From Moraxellaceae bacterium (GTDB lineage: Bacteria > Pseudomonadota > Gammaproteobacteria > Pseudomonadales > Ketobacteraceae): a stretch of DNA of 9,125 nucleotides. Of this stretch, positions 1 through 6,781 are shown one piece after another. The stretch lies in assembly GCA_002402125.1 (NCBI GenBank), contig NVVG01000192.1, positions 1 to 9,125 on the forward strand, written 5' to 3'. A program made the translations under genes and the position numbers. The notes beneath the pieces were generated by a model. That model was not told where the DNA came from. It worked only from the letters and a program-made list of their open reading frames with translations, and searched no databases. How positions within the stretch are numbered: the stretch's first letter is position 1; each line of letters starts with the position of its first letter.

Positions 1-1066
1 TGCCCTTAGACAATATTCTCCAAGATTCATAGCCTCCACAAAAAATGTCACCTCACAGTGGAAAAATGGGGCAACAATCAATCTTTACGATGAGTTTCAA
101 AAAATAACCTTTGATGCGCTCATTGCAGCAACCTTTGGGACACTAAACACCCCAGAGTCAACTGACACAGACGGCGAAGAATTAAGAGACGCCTTGATTA
201 TGTTCGTCAATAGTCAACTAACCAACGGTATGTTCTTCGCATCAATATTATTTGGCGAACATATATATAACCTCATCTCGTCAAAAACAAACCAAGCCAA
301 ACTAGCGCTTGAAAATAATGAAACGATGAAGCAACGGGGCCTGTTTACCCAAAGGGCAAACAACTTAGCCTTAGCAGAGCATCATATTGCAAAGATAATA
401 CAACATCGACGCAATTCACCAACCGGCACCTACGACATTCTATCCGCGTTAGTTGAAGACGATGATCTAAACGACGACGAAATAAGCCAACAACTGCTGA
501 CGTTACTGATCGCCGGTCATGACACAACTTCACTTGCGTTATCCTGGGCCTTTCAACAAATCATGGAACGCCCAAAATTATTGCAACGCCTATTACAAGA
601 GCTTGACCCCTTGACTGAGGACCAAATCGTTGAAGGGGCATCCACCCCCTTGCTAATGGCCACCATTTACGAATCTCTTCGCTATACGCCTGGCGCCACA
701 GCCGTCCCTAGACGCCTCGATTACGATGTGGAAATTGATGGCATACAGGTCCCAGCTGGAACTGTAATCGCGTTAAATGTTGTGGGCGCACATTTCAGAA
801 AGGAAACATGGGGAGACCCTGAAACATTCAGACCCGAAAGATTCCTCGACCGAGAACCCGATAACACTGAATTCCTACCCTTCGGAGGCGGGATACGTCG
901 ATGTTTAGGCGATGCTTTTGCGCTGTCTGAAATGCGCAACGTGTTAGCTTTCACGTTAAAGCACTGGTCATTGACTCCAATCAAAGGATACAAAGCCAGA
1001 CCGATTATTCACGGTTTCTTGGTTGGGCCTCACCGCCCAGTCAAAGCGCAAGTACAGAAACGTTGA
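1..1066 (+). CDS. Cytochrome P450, 5'-truncated by the window edge
   Basis: The reading frame is open from base 2 to the TGA at 1064-1066, giving 354 codons. The true start lies before the window. The P450 signatures appear in order: the I-helix oxygen-binding motif AGHDTT (about 512-529), the K-helix ExxR as YESLR (E at 671-673, R at 680-682), and the heme-binding loop FGGGIRRCLG with the thiolate cysteine at 902-904. With bacterial P450s usually 400-460 residues long, some 50-100 N-terminal residues are missing. The loop style (FLPFGGGIRRCLGDAFA) resembles soluble bacterial P450s of the CYP110-like type that act on fatty acids or terpenoids, but the substrate cannot be read from sequence. 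The expected reaction is NAD(P)H-dependent monooxygenation using separate ferredoxin partners, none of which is visible here. The SDR gene follows after 24 bp on the same strand, so the two are probably one operon. The first ATG inside the frame is not the start, because coding similarity continues upstream of it. Confidence 0.95.
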   Translation, partial: ALRQYSPRFIASTKNVTSQWKNGATINLYDEFQKITFDALIAATFGTLNTPESTDTDGEELRDALIMFVNSQLTNGMFFASILFGEHIYNLISSKTNQAKLALENNETMKQRGLFTQRANNLALAEHHIAKIIQHRRNSPTGTYDILSALVEDDDLNDDEISQQLLTLLIAGHDTTSLALSWAFQQIMERPKLLQRLLQELDPLTEDQIVEGASTPLLMATIYESLRYTPGATAVPRRLDYDVEIDGIQVPAGTVIALNVVGAHFRKETWGDPETFRPERFLDREPDNTEFLPFGGGIRRCLGDAFALSEMRNVLAFTLKHWSLTPIKGYKARPIIHGFLVGPHRPVKAQVQKR

Positions 1067-1090
1067 TAACTTTCAATAAGGGATAACACC

Positions 1091-2068
1091 ATGCGAATAC
1101 TTGTTACCGGAGCCAGCGGCCATGTCGGCACCTGTTTAGTAAACACATTGCTCGAGCAAGAATACGATGTATCGGTCCTGGTGCACAAGGACTCTGCGGC
1201 ACTCAAGAAGTTACCCCTAAGAATTTTTTTCGGTGACATTCTTGATATAGATAGCCTAAAACCAGCCTTCGCAGACCAAGACATTGTTGTGCACCTCGCC
1301 GCGTTCATATCGGTACAACAAGGTCATGACCAACGCCTACAAGCAGTAAATGTTGAAGGTGTAAGAAACGTTGCAAAAGTCGCGCTTGATAGCGGCATTA
1401 AAAAAATGGTGCATGTGAGCTCTGTCCATGCCTATGACACCTACCGTTTGGGGCGTCCTCTGATTGAAAGTGACGGGCCAGCAACATCTCCAAAACACCC
1501 GCCCTATGACCAATCAAAAGCGGAGGGAGAAAAAGCCTTAAGAGAGTATATTGATAAAGGACTCAACGCGGTCATATTAAACCCTGTTGGCATATTAGGT
1601 CCGTATGACGATCGCCCCTCCCTACAAGGGCAAGGTATAATTACCATGCTAAAATTCCCCATCAGCATCGTACCCAAGGGGCACTTCTGCTGGGTGGATG
1701 TACGTGATGTGGCGCAAGCGGTAATAAATTCCTTCGAGAAGGGCAGGACTGGAGAGAATTATTTACTCAGCGGTGGCTCACTCGACATTACTTCCATTGT
1801 TCGGCTTGGGGCTTACGCAAAACAACAAAATCAATGGATATTTTCAATCGCGATATCAAGTTTAGCCAGGCTTGTCCCTCTCATACAGCGATTTGGAAAA
1901 AGATTTTCCTTTTCCAGTCAATTCACCCACGACGCTCTTTATACGCTTGGCACGGATCTTACAGTCGACGCTTCCAAAGCGGAAAGGGATCTTGATATAA
2001 AATGGCGCAACATTGAGACTAGTGTTATCGACGCCATCAGATGGTTGAAAGATCACGGCAAGTTGTAG
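1091..2068 (+). CDS. Extended SDR, NAD(P)-dependent epimerase/dehydrogenase (DFR/3-beta-HSD-like)
   Basis: This 325-residue protein is a Rossmann-fold short-chain dehydrogenase of the extended class. Seen directly: the dinucleotide-binding GASGHVG (7-13) in the first beta-alpha turn, VVHLAA (66-71), the catalytic Ser in HVSSVHAY (110/111) and the YDQSK pair Y139/K143. The C-terminal part (about 275-325), with a TVDASKAERDL segment and a final helix, fits the dihydroflavonol-4-reductase / 3-beta-hydroxysteroid-dehydrogenase-like group, which oxidises or reduces a secondary alcohol or ketone on a sugar, sterol or polyketide-like substrate. The ATG at 1091 is preceded by AAGGG near 1078-1082 at suitable spacing. 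It follows the P450 by 24 bp, so a joint pathway is likely (P450 hydroxylates, SDR oxidises or reduces the product); that pairing is an inference. It is soluble and cytoplasmic, with no signal peptide. Confidence 0.88.
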   Translation: MRILVTGASGHVGTCLVNTLLEQEYDVSVLVHKDSAALKKLPLRIFFGDILDIDSLKPAFADQDIVVHLAAFISVQQGHDQRLQAVNVEGVRNVAKVALDSGIKKMVHVSSVHAYDTYRLGRPLIESDGPATSPKHPPYDQSKAEGEKALREYIDKGLNAVILNPVGILGPYDDRPSLQGQGIITMLKFPISIVPKGHFCWVDVRDVAQAVINSFEKGRTGENYLLSGGSLDITSIVRLGAYAKQQNQWIFSIAISSLARLVPLIQRFGKRFSFSSQFTHDALYTLGTDLTVDASKAERDLDIKWRNIETSVIDAIRWLKDHGKL

Positions 2069-2070
2069 AC

Positions 2071-2102
2071 ATATGAAAAGAATCGATTTTCAGCATTCAT
2101 AT
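2071..2102. repeat. Inverted repeat between the SDR gene and oxyR
   Basis: ATATGAA (2071-2077) and TTCATAT (2096-2102) form a perfect 7-bp inverted repeat with an 18-nt spacer. The spacer itself contains the palindrome ATCGAT (2082-2087). It starts 3 bp after the SDR stop and ends 30 bp before the oxyR ATG. No T-run follows, so it is a weak terminator candidate. An operator for oxyR autoregulation, or a processing hairpin, is equally possible. Confidence 0.4.
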
Positions 2103-2132
2103 TTCAGCGAAAAATCGGGAAAGCGATTATAA

Positions 2133-3023
2133 ATGCGATTATCATTAAAGCAATTACGCTACATCTGTGCAGTATCAGAACATTTACATTTTGGCCATGC
2201 AGCGGAAGCCTGTTTTGTCACCCAATCGACATTGAGCGCAGGCATTCAAGATCTTGAAGGTTCCTTGGAGGTTAAAATATTTGAGCGTACCAATAAACGG
2301 GTATTTGTCACCGAAAAAGGCAAAGATATTGTAGAAAGAGCGAAACGAGTTCTACAAGAGGTTAGCGATCTTGTCGATGCCGCGTCTCAAAACCACGAAC
2401 CCTTATCGGGCAAGCTAATCATTGGGGCTATTCCTACTGTAAGCCCTTTCCTATTACCCAGATTGCTACCCAAACTTCGAAAACAATATCCTCAACTCAA
2501 GATGTTTTTACGAGAGGATCAAACAGCGGCATTATTGGAGGACTTAGATAATGGCAGGATAGATGTTGCATTGATTGCATTACCCTTTCCAGTGGATAAA
2601 CTTGTTGTCACGCCGCTTTTTGATGAAGCCTTTAGCCTCGCCTGTTTGCCCAGTCACCCGACCAACCAGCTAAAACAATTAAAAACACACCACCTTCAGG
2701 ACGAGTCTCTATTATTGTTAGAAGAAGGACATTGCTTAAGACAACACGCTTTAGATGCCTGCAAATTACAAGCTGCGAGCTATGGCGTCCCCTATCAGGG
2801 CACCAGTTTAACAACACTAATACAAATGGTAGCCAACGGAATTGGAATCACCCTCGTTCCTGAAATGGCAATCACATCAGGGCTATTGAAGAAAACAGGG
2901 GTTGTCGCACATGGCTTCGCAGATAAGTCCGTCAAGAGATCCATTGGTTTAGTATGGCGACAAAATAGCAGCAAACATCAGGACCTGAAGCTATTGGCGG
3001 ACTTCATCAAGGCAAACCACTAA
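2133..3023 (+). CDS. oxyR: LysR-family hydrogen-peroxide sensor OxyR
   Basis: This 296-residue LysR-type regulator has the length usual for OxyR. Residues 1-60 form the winged helix-turn-helix (FGHAAEACFVTQSTLSAGI is the HTH core), followed by a linker helix (about 60-90) and a periplasmic-binding-protein-like effector domain (about 92-296). The diagnostic feature is EEGHCLRQHALDAC: C201 and C210 lie nine residues apart, exactly as the redox pair C199/C208 of E. coli OxyR, in a matching context. Downstream, TSLTTLIQMVANGIGITLVP matches the conserved OxyR segment after the pair. In the family, peroxide oxidises the first Cys, the disulfide forms, and the tetramer activates catalase, peroxiredoxin and related genes. 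The peroxiredoxin gene converges on it 68 bp downstream, which supports the assignment. The Shine-Dalgarno upstream of the ATG is weak (a GGGAAAG stretch). Confidence 0.95.
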   Translation: MRLSLKQLRYICAVSEHLHFGHAAEACFVTQSTLSAGIQDLEGSLEVKIFERTNKRVFVTEKGKDIVERAKRVLQEVSDLVDAASQNHEPLSGKLIIGAIPTVSPFLLPRLLPKLRKQYPQLKMFLREDQTAALLEDLDNGRIDVALIALPFPVDKLVVTPLFDEAFSLACLPSHPTNQLKQLKTHHLQDESLLLLEEGHCLRQHALDACKLQAASYGVPYQGTSLTTLIQMVANGIGITLVPEMAITSGLLKKTGVVAHGFADKSVKRSIGLVWRQNSSKHQDLKLLADFIKANH

Positions 3024-3034
3024 AGCCACGCTCC

Positions 3035-3069
3035 CAGGGTATTTATCCGGACTTAGGGAAAACACCCTG
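3035..3069. terminator. Imperfect hairpin between convergent oxyR and peroxiredoxin genes
   Basis: CAGGGT (3035-3040) pairs with ACCCTG (3064-3069). The stem continues inward through TTT/AAA and TCC/GGG with two mismatched positions, leaving a loop of about 7 nt. Its place between two convergent stop codons suggests a shared bidirectional terminator. No clear T-tract follows on either side, so it is not a textbook Rho-independent site. Confidence 0.4.
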
Positions 3070-3091
3070 AATGTCACAATGGCGACCCATT

Positions 3092-3622
3092 TCACGATGC
3101 TCGAAGATATTCCAGCATCGTATCAACATCGCTACAAGTAAATGGATCCTCCGGACAGTTGTCCATAATCCCTGGCTCACTAAAGATCTTCTCAACCCTG
3201 CCATTATTCACCACCATAGAATAACGCCAAGATCGACCGCCAAATCCTAGATTCTCCTTTTTTACCAACATGCCCATCAAACGGGTAAATTGCGCATTAC
3301 CGTCCGGCAACATTGCTACGCTTTTAATGTTCATTGCCTTTGCCCACTGAAACATAGTAAATGCATCATTTACGCTTAGACAAATGACGTTATCAACCCC
3401 CAAATCAATTAGTTGTTGATATTTCTCTTCATATCCAGGCAAATGGGAACTGCTGCAGGTAGGGGTAAATGCACCAGGCAATGCAAATAGAACAACTTTT
3501 TTATTACTAAATAGTTCTTCTGATGTTACTTCTTGCCAACGAAAGGGGTTATCCCCTTCGATAGTTTCGTCACGGACGCGTGTTTGGAATGTTACTGAGG
3601 GTACTTGTGAGATAGTCATCAT
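3092..3622 (-). CDS. Prx5-family peroxiredoxin (AhpC/TSA superfamily)
   Basis: This 176-residue thiol peroxidase is expected to reduce hydrogen peroxide and organic hydroperoxides in the cytoplasm. The active site is PGAFTPTC: P49, T53 and the peroxidatic C56, the PxxxTxxC signature of peroxiredoxins, with the supporting Arg in GGRSWRYSMVV (R130/R133). Other cysteines are C81, C156 and C163. The sequence resembles the peroxiredoxin part of the gammaproteobacterial Prx5-glutaredoxin hybrids, but the protein ends just after SDVDTMLEYLRAS, where the hybrids continue into glutaredoxin. Reduction must therefore come from a separate glutaredoxin/GSH or thioredoxin. Two ATGs stand in tandem (3622 and 3619); AAGGAG (RC of 3628-3633) is 5 nt from the first and 8 nt from the second, so the second may be used. 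The gene converges on oxyR and probably belongs to its regulon; the upstream dyads fit that. Confidence 0.93.
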   Translation of the reverse strand: MMTISQVPSVTFQTRVRDETIEGDNPFRWQEVTSEELFSNKKVVLFALPGAFTPTCSSSHLPGYEEKYQQLIDLGVDNVICLSVNDAFTMFQWAKAMNIKSVAMLPDGNAQFTRLMGMLVKKENLGFGGRSWRYSMVVNNGRVEKIFSEPGIMDNCPEDPFTCSDVDTMLEYLRAS

Positions 3623-3693
3623 TCATTCTCCTTAAGGATCTTAGGTTATTTAAAGGGGTATCAATGCTTTCTATCTACAATATTAAGGGATTT

Positions 3694-3722
3694 ATTATAA
3701 ACGATATAATGAGTATTTTTAA
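3694..3722 (-). promoter_or_regulatory. Candidate sigma-70 promoter of the peroxiredoxin gene
   Basis: Read on the - strand, TATAAT (3694-3699) is a perfect -10 box. At 17-bp spacing the -35 position holds TTAAAA (3717-3722), a poor match. A strong -10 with a weak -35 is typical of promoters needing an activator, here plausibly OxyR bound at 3709-3745. The expected transcript start is near 3687, giving a leader of about 65 nt. Confidence 0.5.
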
Positions 3723-3745
3723 TAGATACAATCGGTTTTTCCGAT
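3709..3745 (-). promoter_or_regulatory. Candidate OxyR binding site (two dyads, 15-7-15)
   Basis: Two 15-bp partial dyads are separated by 7 bp. The distal one (3731-3745) is a perfect palindrome, ATCGG-N5-CCGAT, with the LysR T-N11-A signature. The proximal one (3709-3723) starts ATTA and ends TCAT on the - strand, also T-N11-A. This matches the layout of the OxyR consensus (ATAG-N7-CTAT, N7, ATAG-N7-CTAT): 3 of 4 bases in each outer tetranucleotide of the first dyad, 2 of 4 in the second. The proximal dyad overlaps the weak -35, the place expected for an activator. Confidence 0.45.
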
Positions 3746-3845
3746 CATATAGAATATGGCCTTAGCTTTCCATATTTCGTTATAACTATTTGGAACGACT
3801 GTCTCCATCAATCTCTTCAACACTGCAATCAACGAGAACCTCGAT

Positions 3846-3989
3846 TTACGTTGCGCCACCCACCTCTGACGCCTCCTTGGCACGATCCGCTTTCGAAATA
3901 TACCGAGGCTTATTCGTAGGTTTCAACTTATCACTGGCTTTTTTCGCCTTTTTAATAAGACTATCTTTCACTTTTTTCTTTCTGCTCAT
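3846..3989 (-). CDS. DUF2986-like small basic protein
   Basis: This 47-residue, very basic protein starts at the ATG 3987-3989 and ends at the TAA 3846-3848. It begins MSRKKKVKDSLIKKAKKAS, continues with a KPTNKPRYISKADRAKEA segment and ends GGAT. The order lysine-rich N-terminus, then NKPRYISKADRAK, is the pattern I recall for DUF2986, a short family in Vibrio, Shewanella and other gammaproteobacteria whose function is unknown. Lys/Arg clustering suggests binding to nucleic acid or the ribosome, but that is a guess. It has no signal peptide or cysteine. The Shine-Dalgarno is weak; a promoter with short leader lies just upstream, and the frame has no other start back to the stop near 4074. 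The opposite-strand frame covering the same bases looks like a hydrophobic antisense artefact. Confidence 0.72.
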   Translation of the reverse strand: MSRKKKVKDSLIKKAKKASDKLKPTNKPRYISKADRAKEASEVGGAT

Positions 3990-4007
3990 AGGATTTACCG
4001 AAAACGT

Positions 4008-4036
4008 ATTAAAATCATCTTCATTGTAAGGGTAAA
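4008..4036 (-). promoter_or_regulatory. Candidate promoter of the DUF2986-like gene
   Basis: On the - strand TTTACC (4031-4036, 4 of 6 to TTGACA) and TTTAAT (4008-4013, 5 of 6 to TATAAT) are 17 bp apart. Initiation near 4001 would give a leader of about 12 nt before the ATG at 3989. It lies directly after the terminator of the upstream gene, so the small gene needs such a promoter. Only the sequence match supports it. Confidence 0.4.
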
Positions 4037-4042
4037 CAGAGC

Positions 4043-4072
4043 AAAAACCTAGAAAGCCTATCCTTGGCCTTC
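4043..4072 (-). terminator. Intrinsic terminator of the di-heme cytochrome gene
   Basis: Read on the - strand, GAAGGCC (RC of 4066-4072) pairs with GGCTTTC (RC of 4052-4058), 7 bp with one G-U pair and a 7-nt loop. A T5 run (4043-4047) follows after 4 nt. It begins 32 bp past the stop codon at 4104, the usual place for a Rho-independent terminator. Confidence 0.65.
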
Positions 4073-4103
4073 AATTATCGGAGTTCCAGGTCAAGCAATT
4101 CAC

Positions 4104-6422
4104 CTACAGTGTTAATAAATACTGCACTAGATTAGACACTTCTTCGGATGATTCCGCACACCAGGGGTGTGGGGCATCAGGCATACCTATCGCTGCGGGT
4201 GTCCCCATCTCTCCAGGGCCATATTCGGCTTTCATCATTTGATAATCCCAATAATAGAAATCATCATCCCAAGGGACTTCAACAAAATACTTATGACGTT
4301 CAATAAATCGATTTTGTTGGGCACCCGCATCATTCTCAGACGTGCTAGCTGATTTTGGAATCCGAAATACATCACCCTTATTTTGGTAGCTAGGGTAAGG
4401 CGTCGGGTGATCTGCCCCGCCTTTGACGGTATTTAGCGGTGGATGCAACGTATAATAGGCATTATATAAGTCGCTATCGTTAGTACAGCGGTCAGGCGTC
4501 ACAAGGTCTTCTAAATTCCTAATGTGGCTGTCGCTGAGCAAGCCTCTATGTTGCGTCCAATATAGATTCCGGAGAAAGGAAGCCCGTATGGACTGCACTT
4601 GTTTTTGATATATGGTTGGTGTGAAGAAACGCCCGACCTTATCTAACCTGACCATTTCCTCATTAGTATTTGCACCGAGCCCATCGCTATGACAGCTACC
4701 GCAATCACGATCAAAGGTTGTTTTGCCAGCATTTACTGCCTGGGTAATACCTGGGTATGACTGCCAACCATTAGCGATAAATGCACTTTCACTGGGTGAA
4801 TCGTTAGTTTGGCTCATCAATAATTGATTTTCGTTCAACCAACGATATAACCCAATGTTACGCAACAGATCATCGTCTTGATTAAGCGTGGTCATATACG
4901 CGGTGAGTGCCTGCAATGACTCTTTATCCATAGACCCTTGGGCGCCATCCGGCTCTTCTGAATGGATATAAGAACCTTCAAAACCAACATAGGATTCGGT
5001 ATGGGATAATGACCGACGAATAGCCATGTAGTTCGTTACCGTAGGTATAGTGATTGGGGAAAATTGATAATCGTTGTCCGTTTCACTGCCTTCGCCGACT
5101 GCACGCACCACGTTGTGCTCTCCGGTGCCTTGTGGCATATGATAGATCAGCATGGTTTTATCTACATCTTGCTCGCTGCCATCAGTCCATACCGGACCCG
5201 CTTCTTTGGTTTTAATACCATCAAAGGTATCCAACAGGGACCATTTCATGCTCCAGGTTGGATTGGGTAAACCTGGAAATACCTTAGTCGTGTGCTGTCC
5301 GGGGGCTGACTCATAAGTGATCTGATAGCCGTGACAAGAAGAACAGTTAAAGCCTACCCACTCGCCCTTTCCCGTATATGGATTCAGCGACTCTGCGAAA
5401 CGATAACCTGTCCAACCGGTATTACTGGTCCAACCTTTGGTAAGCTGTGGTAATACTGTTAAGAAACCCGGAATGGGATTTTTTTGTGGATAAGGATCGA
5501 AATAGATATCGTCTATTGCTTCGCTGGGCACCTGACCAGCAACCGTTGGCACTGCACCAAACAACAACGCCGGGTCAGCCAACAAACCAGTAATGGGGTC
5601 AATAGCACGATAGTCGAATATTTTTTCCCAATCTGTTTTTCGAAGGTTGTGCGCTGCACCAATATTGAAATCATAGGACCAGAATATTGCGCGGCCTTGA
5701 GCCACCATATCGTCAAATTGAGGATTATTCACCGTAACGGCGATAGGCAAAGTAGATTTTGTCTCAGACAGTTTAGAAACCACATCACAATTGTGAACAA
5801 AGTCCGGCTCAGTAATACGGGCCGTAAGTGCGTCGATGACGTTATGAGGTTCACCAGGGCGAATCAACGATTCAACAAAGCCCGTACGCTTTTGAATTTG
5901 AACGATCAATGCCCCACTACTGGCATGATCCGGCACACGAAATTGGATCTGGTTATTATCCCACTGGAGAACATTCTTCGGCCACTCACTGCGCACTTCA
6001 CTGGTTTCGAAGTTCACTTGTTTTAGTATATCCATCTTTTGTTCGAACATCGTTAAATCTGTTTCGAGAATGCGCGTTGTACCAATCATTATTTTTGAGA
6101 AATCTATATCAACACCCAGTCCGAAATTTTCTCCGTACAGTGTGATGATGTCACCGGGAGAAACAACAAGTGTATTGGGAACATTGGAATCCCAGACCTG
6201 GCTACCGTTAACGTCAATTTTATCAATAACGGGGGTAAAGAATTCGAGCGCCGATGATGTGCGTAGGTCCTCACGACCCGAATCAAAGTAACATATGTCT
6301 TCTTGATCAGGAAAATCACCTACCTTCTCGCAACCCGTTAGTAACATTACGGCGATTATGGAACAAAATATAGGCTTAAGAAAATGGCGTCTAATTGATT
6401 GCTGGGTGGTTTTTTTCATCAT
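4104..6422 (-). CDS. Di-heme c-type cytochrome lipoprotein with IPT/TIG-like domain (CCP/MauG-like superfamily)
   Basis: This 772-residue exported lipoprotein begins MMKKTTQQSIRRHF, followed by a hydrophobic stretch and the lipobox LTGC with lipid-modified C31. Residues about 61-180 look like an IPT/TIG immunoglobulin-type domain (a VVSPGDIITLYGENFG segment). Two CXXCH c-heme sites follow: CSSCH (360-364) and CGSCH (574-578). After the second heme, a segment with SFLRNLY, RGLLSDSHIRNLEDLV and a final LVQYLLTL helix resembles the C-terminal block of the di-heme cytochrome c peroxidase/MauG superfamily, which also includes the rubber oxygenases RoxA/RoxB. Extra cysteines may form disulfides. 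The expected site is the outer or cytoplasmic membrane, facing the periplasm or exterior, with heme attached by the Ccm system. Peroxidase, oxygenase or plain electron-transfer roles are all possible. The frame is also open to a TTG at 6467, but the ATG at 6422 has GAGGG 7 nt upstream and gives a normal signal peptide. Confidence 0.85.
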   Translation of the reverse strand: MMKKTTQQSIRRHFLKPIFCSIIAVMLLTGCEKVGDFPDQEDICYFDSGREDLRTSSALEFFTPVIDKIDVNGSQVWDSNVPNTLVVSPGDIITLYGENFGLGVDIDFSKIMIGTTRILETDLTMFEQKMDILKQVNFETSEVRSEWPKNVLQWDNNQIQFRVPDHASSGALIVQIQKRTGFVESLIRPGEPHNVIDALTARITEPDFVHNCDVVSKLSETKSTLPIAVTVNNPQFDDMVAQGRAIFWSYDFNIGAAHNLRKTDWEKIFDYRAIDPITGLLADPALLFGAVPTVAGQVPSEAIDDIYFDPYPQKNPIPGFLTVLPQLTKGWTSNTGWTGYRFAESLNPYTGKGEWVGFNCSSCHGYQITYESAPGQHTTKVFPGLPNPTWSMKWSLLDTFDGIKTKEAGPVWTDGSEQDVDKTMLIYHMPQGTGEHNVVRAVGEGSETDNDYQFSPITIPTVTNYMAIRRSLSHTESYVGFEGSYIHSEEPDGAQGSMDKESLQALTAYMTTLNQDDDLLRNIGLYRWLNENQLLMSQTNDSPSESAFIANGWQSYPGITQAVNAGKTTFDRDCGSCHSDGLGANTNEEMVRLDKVGRFFTPTIYQKQVQSIRASFLRNLYWTQHRGLLSDSHIRNLEDLVTPDRCTNDSDLYNAYYTLHPPLNTVKGGADHPTPYPSYQNKGDVFRIPKSASTSENDAGAQQNRFIERHKYFVEVPWDDDFYYWDYQMMKAEYGPGEMGTPAAIGMPDAPHPWCAESSEEVSNLVQYLLTL

Positions 6423-6472
6423 CGATGCGCCCTCGCGGACACTCCTTTCTATTTTTTTAATTATCAATGATT

Positions 6473-6500
6473 ATTGTAATTGTATTTTGATTTCGAGCAA
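6473..6500 (-). promoter_or_regulatory. Weak candidate promoter of the di-heme cytochrome gene
   Basis: On the - strand TTGCTC (RC of 6495-6500, 3 of 6) and TACAAT (RC of 6473-6478, 5 of 6) are 16 bp apart. A promoter is needed here because a strong terminator (6597-6639) separates this gene from the cluster upstream. The surrounding 6479-6596 holds no coding sequence that I can support. Confidence 0.3.
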
Positions 6501-6596
6501 GACCCTATGGAGATCAGTCCTATTCCATTTTCGCCACAAGATATACCAAAATCGCCAAAGGATAGCTTCCCTAGAATCCAGCACCGATTTAGCACT

Positions 6597-6639
6597 AAAA
6601 ACAAAAATGCCCCGTTAGTATCAAACTATCGGGGCATTT
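6597..6639 (-). terminator. Strong intrinsic terminator of the lipoprotein/peroxidase cluster
   Basis: AAATGCCCCG (6605-6614) and CGGGGCATTT (6630-6639) are perfect 10-bp complements. The inner bases TAGT/ACTA extend the stem across one T-T mismatch to a 5-nt loop. On the - strand the stem runs into TTTTTGTTTTT (RC of 6597-6607), an excellent U-tract. On the + strand only a short ATTTAATTTT follows, so any + strand activity would be weaker. The rest of the non-coding gap 6423-6781 contains only the weak promoter candidate; 6640-6781 shows nothing recognisable. Confidence 0.88.
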
Positions 6640-6781
6640 AATTTTCTAACTTAATATGACTTCATCTACCTTTCTATGGGCTATACCTCAATCAGATTAC
6701 TAACTAAGCTGTTTGTAAGGCTATAACCAAATGAGGTTTTTCATCTTGATTTCCCTGTTCACACAGATAAACCTAGCAATA

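Noticed and set aside
721..1308. Two - strand frames over the P450 end and SDR start
   Set aside because: Both are antisense to well-supported genes and show no motif or start signal.
3790..4029. 79-codon + strand frame, hydrophobic
   Set aside because: It lies antisense to the DUF2986-like gene; its Phe/Leu-rich sequence is the mirror of the Lys codons on the other strand, and it has no ribosome binding site.
5484..6026. 180-codon + strand frame inside the cytochrome gene
   Set aside because: Antisense to a clearly coding region with heme motifs; composition and lack of any recognisable domain mark it as a shadow.
4104..6422. Naming the di-heme protein RoxA, MauG or CcpA
   Set aside because: Only the heme sites and a C-terminal block are similar; length and N-terminal domain differ, so the call stays at superfamily level.
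6423..6467. TTG start giving a 787-residue cytochrome
   Set aside because: It adds a charged 15-residue extension before a normal lipoprotein leader; the ATG pair at 6422/6419 has a better placed GAGGG.
6358..6618. 86-codon + strand frame across the start of the cytochrome gene
   Set aside because: Overlaps the signal-peptide region antisense and runs into the terminator hairpin; no start signal or known motif.
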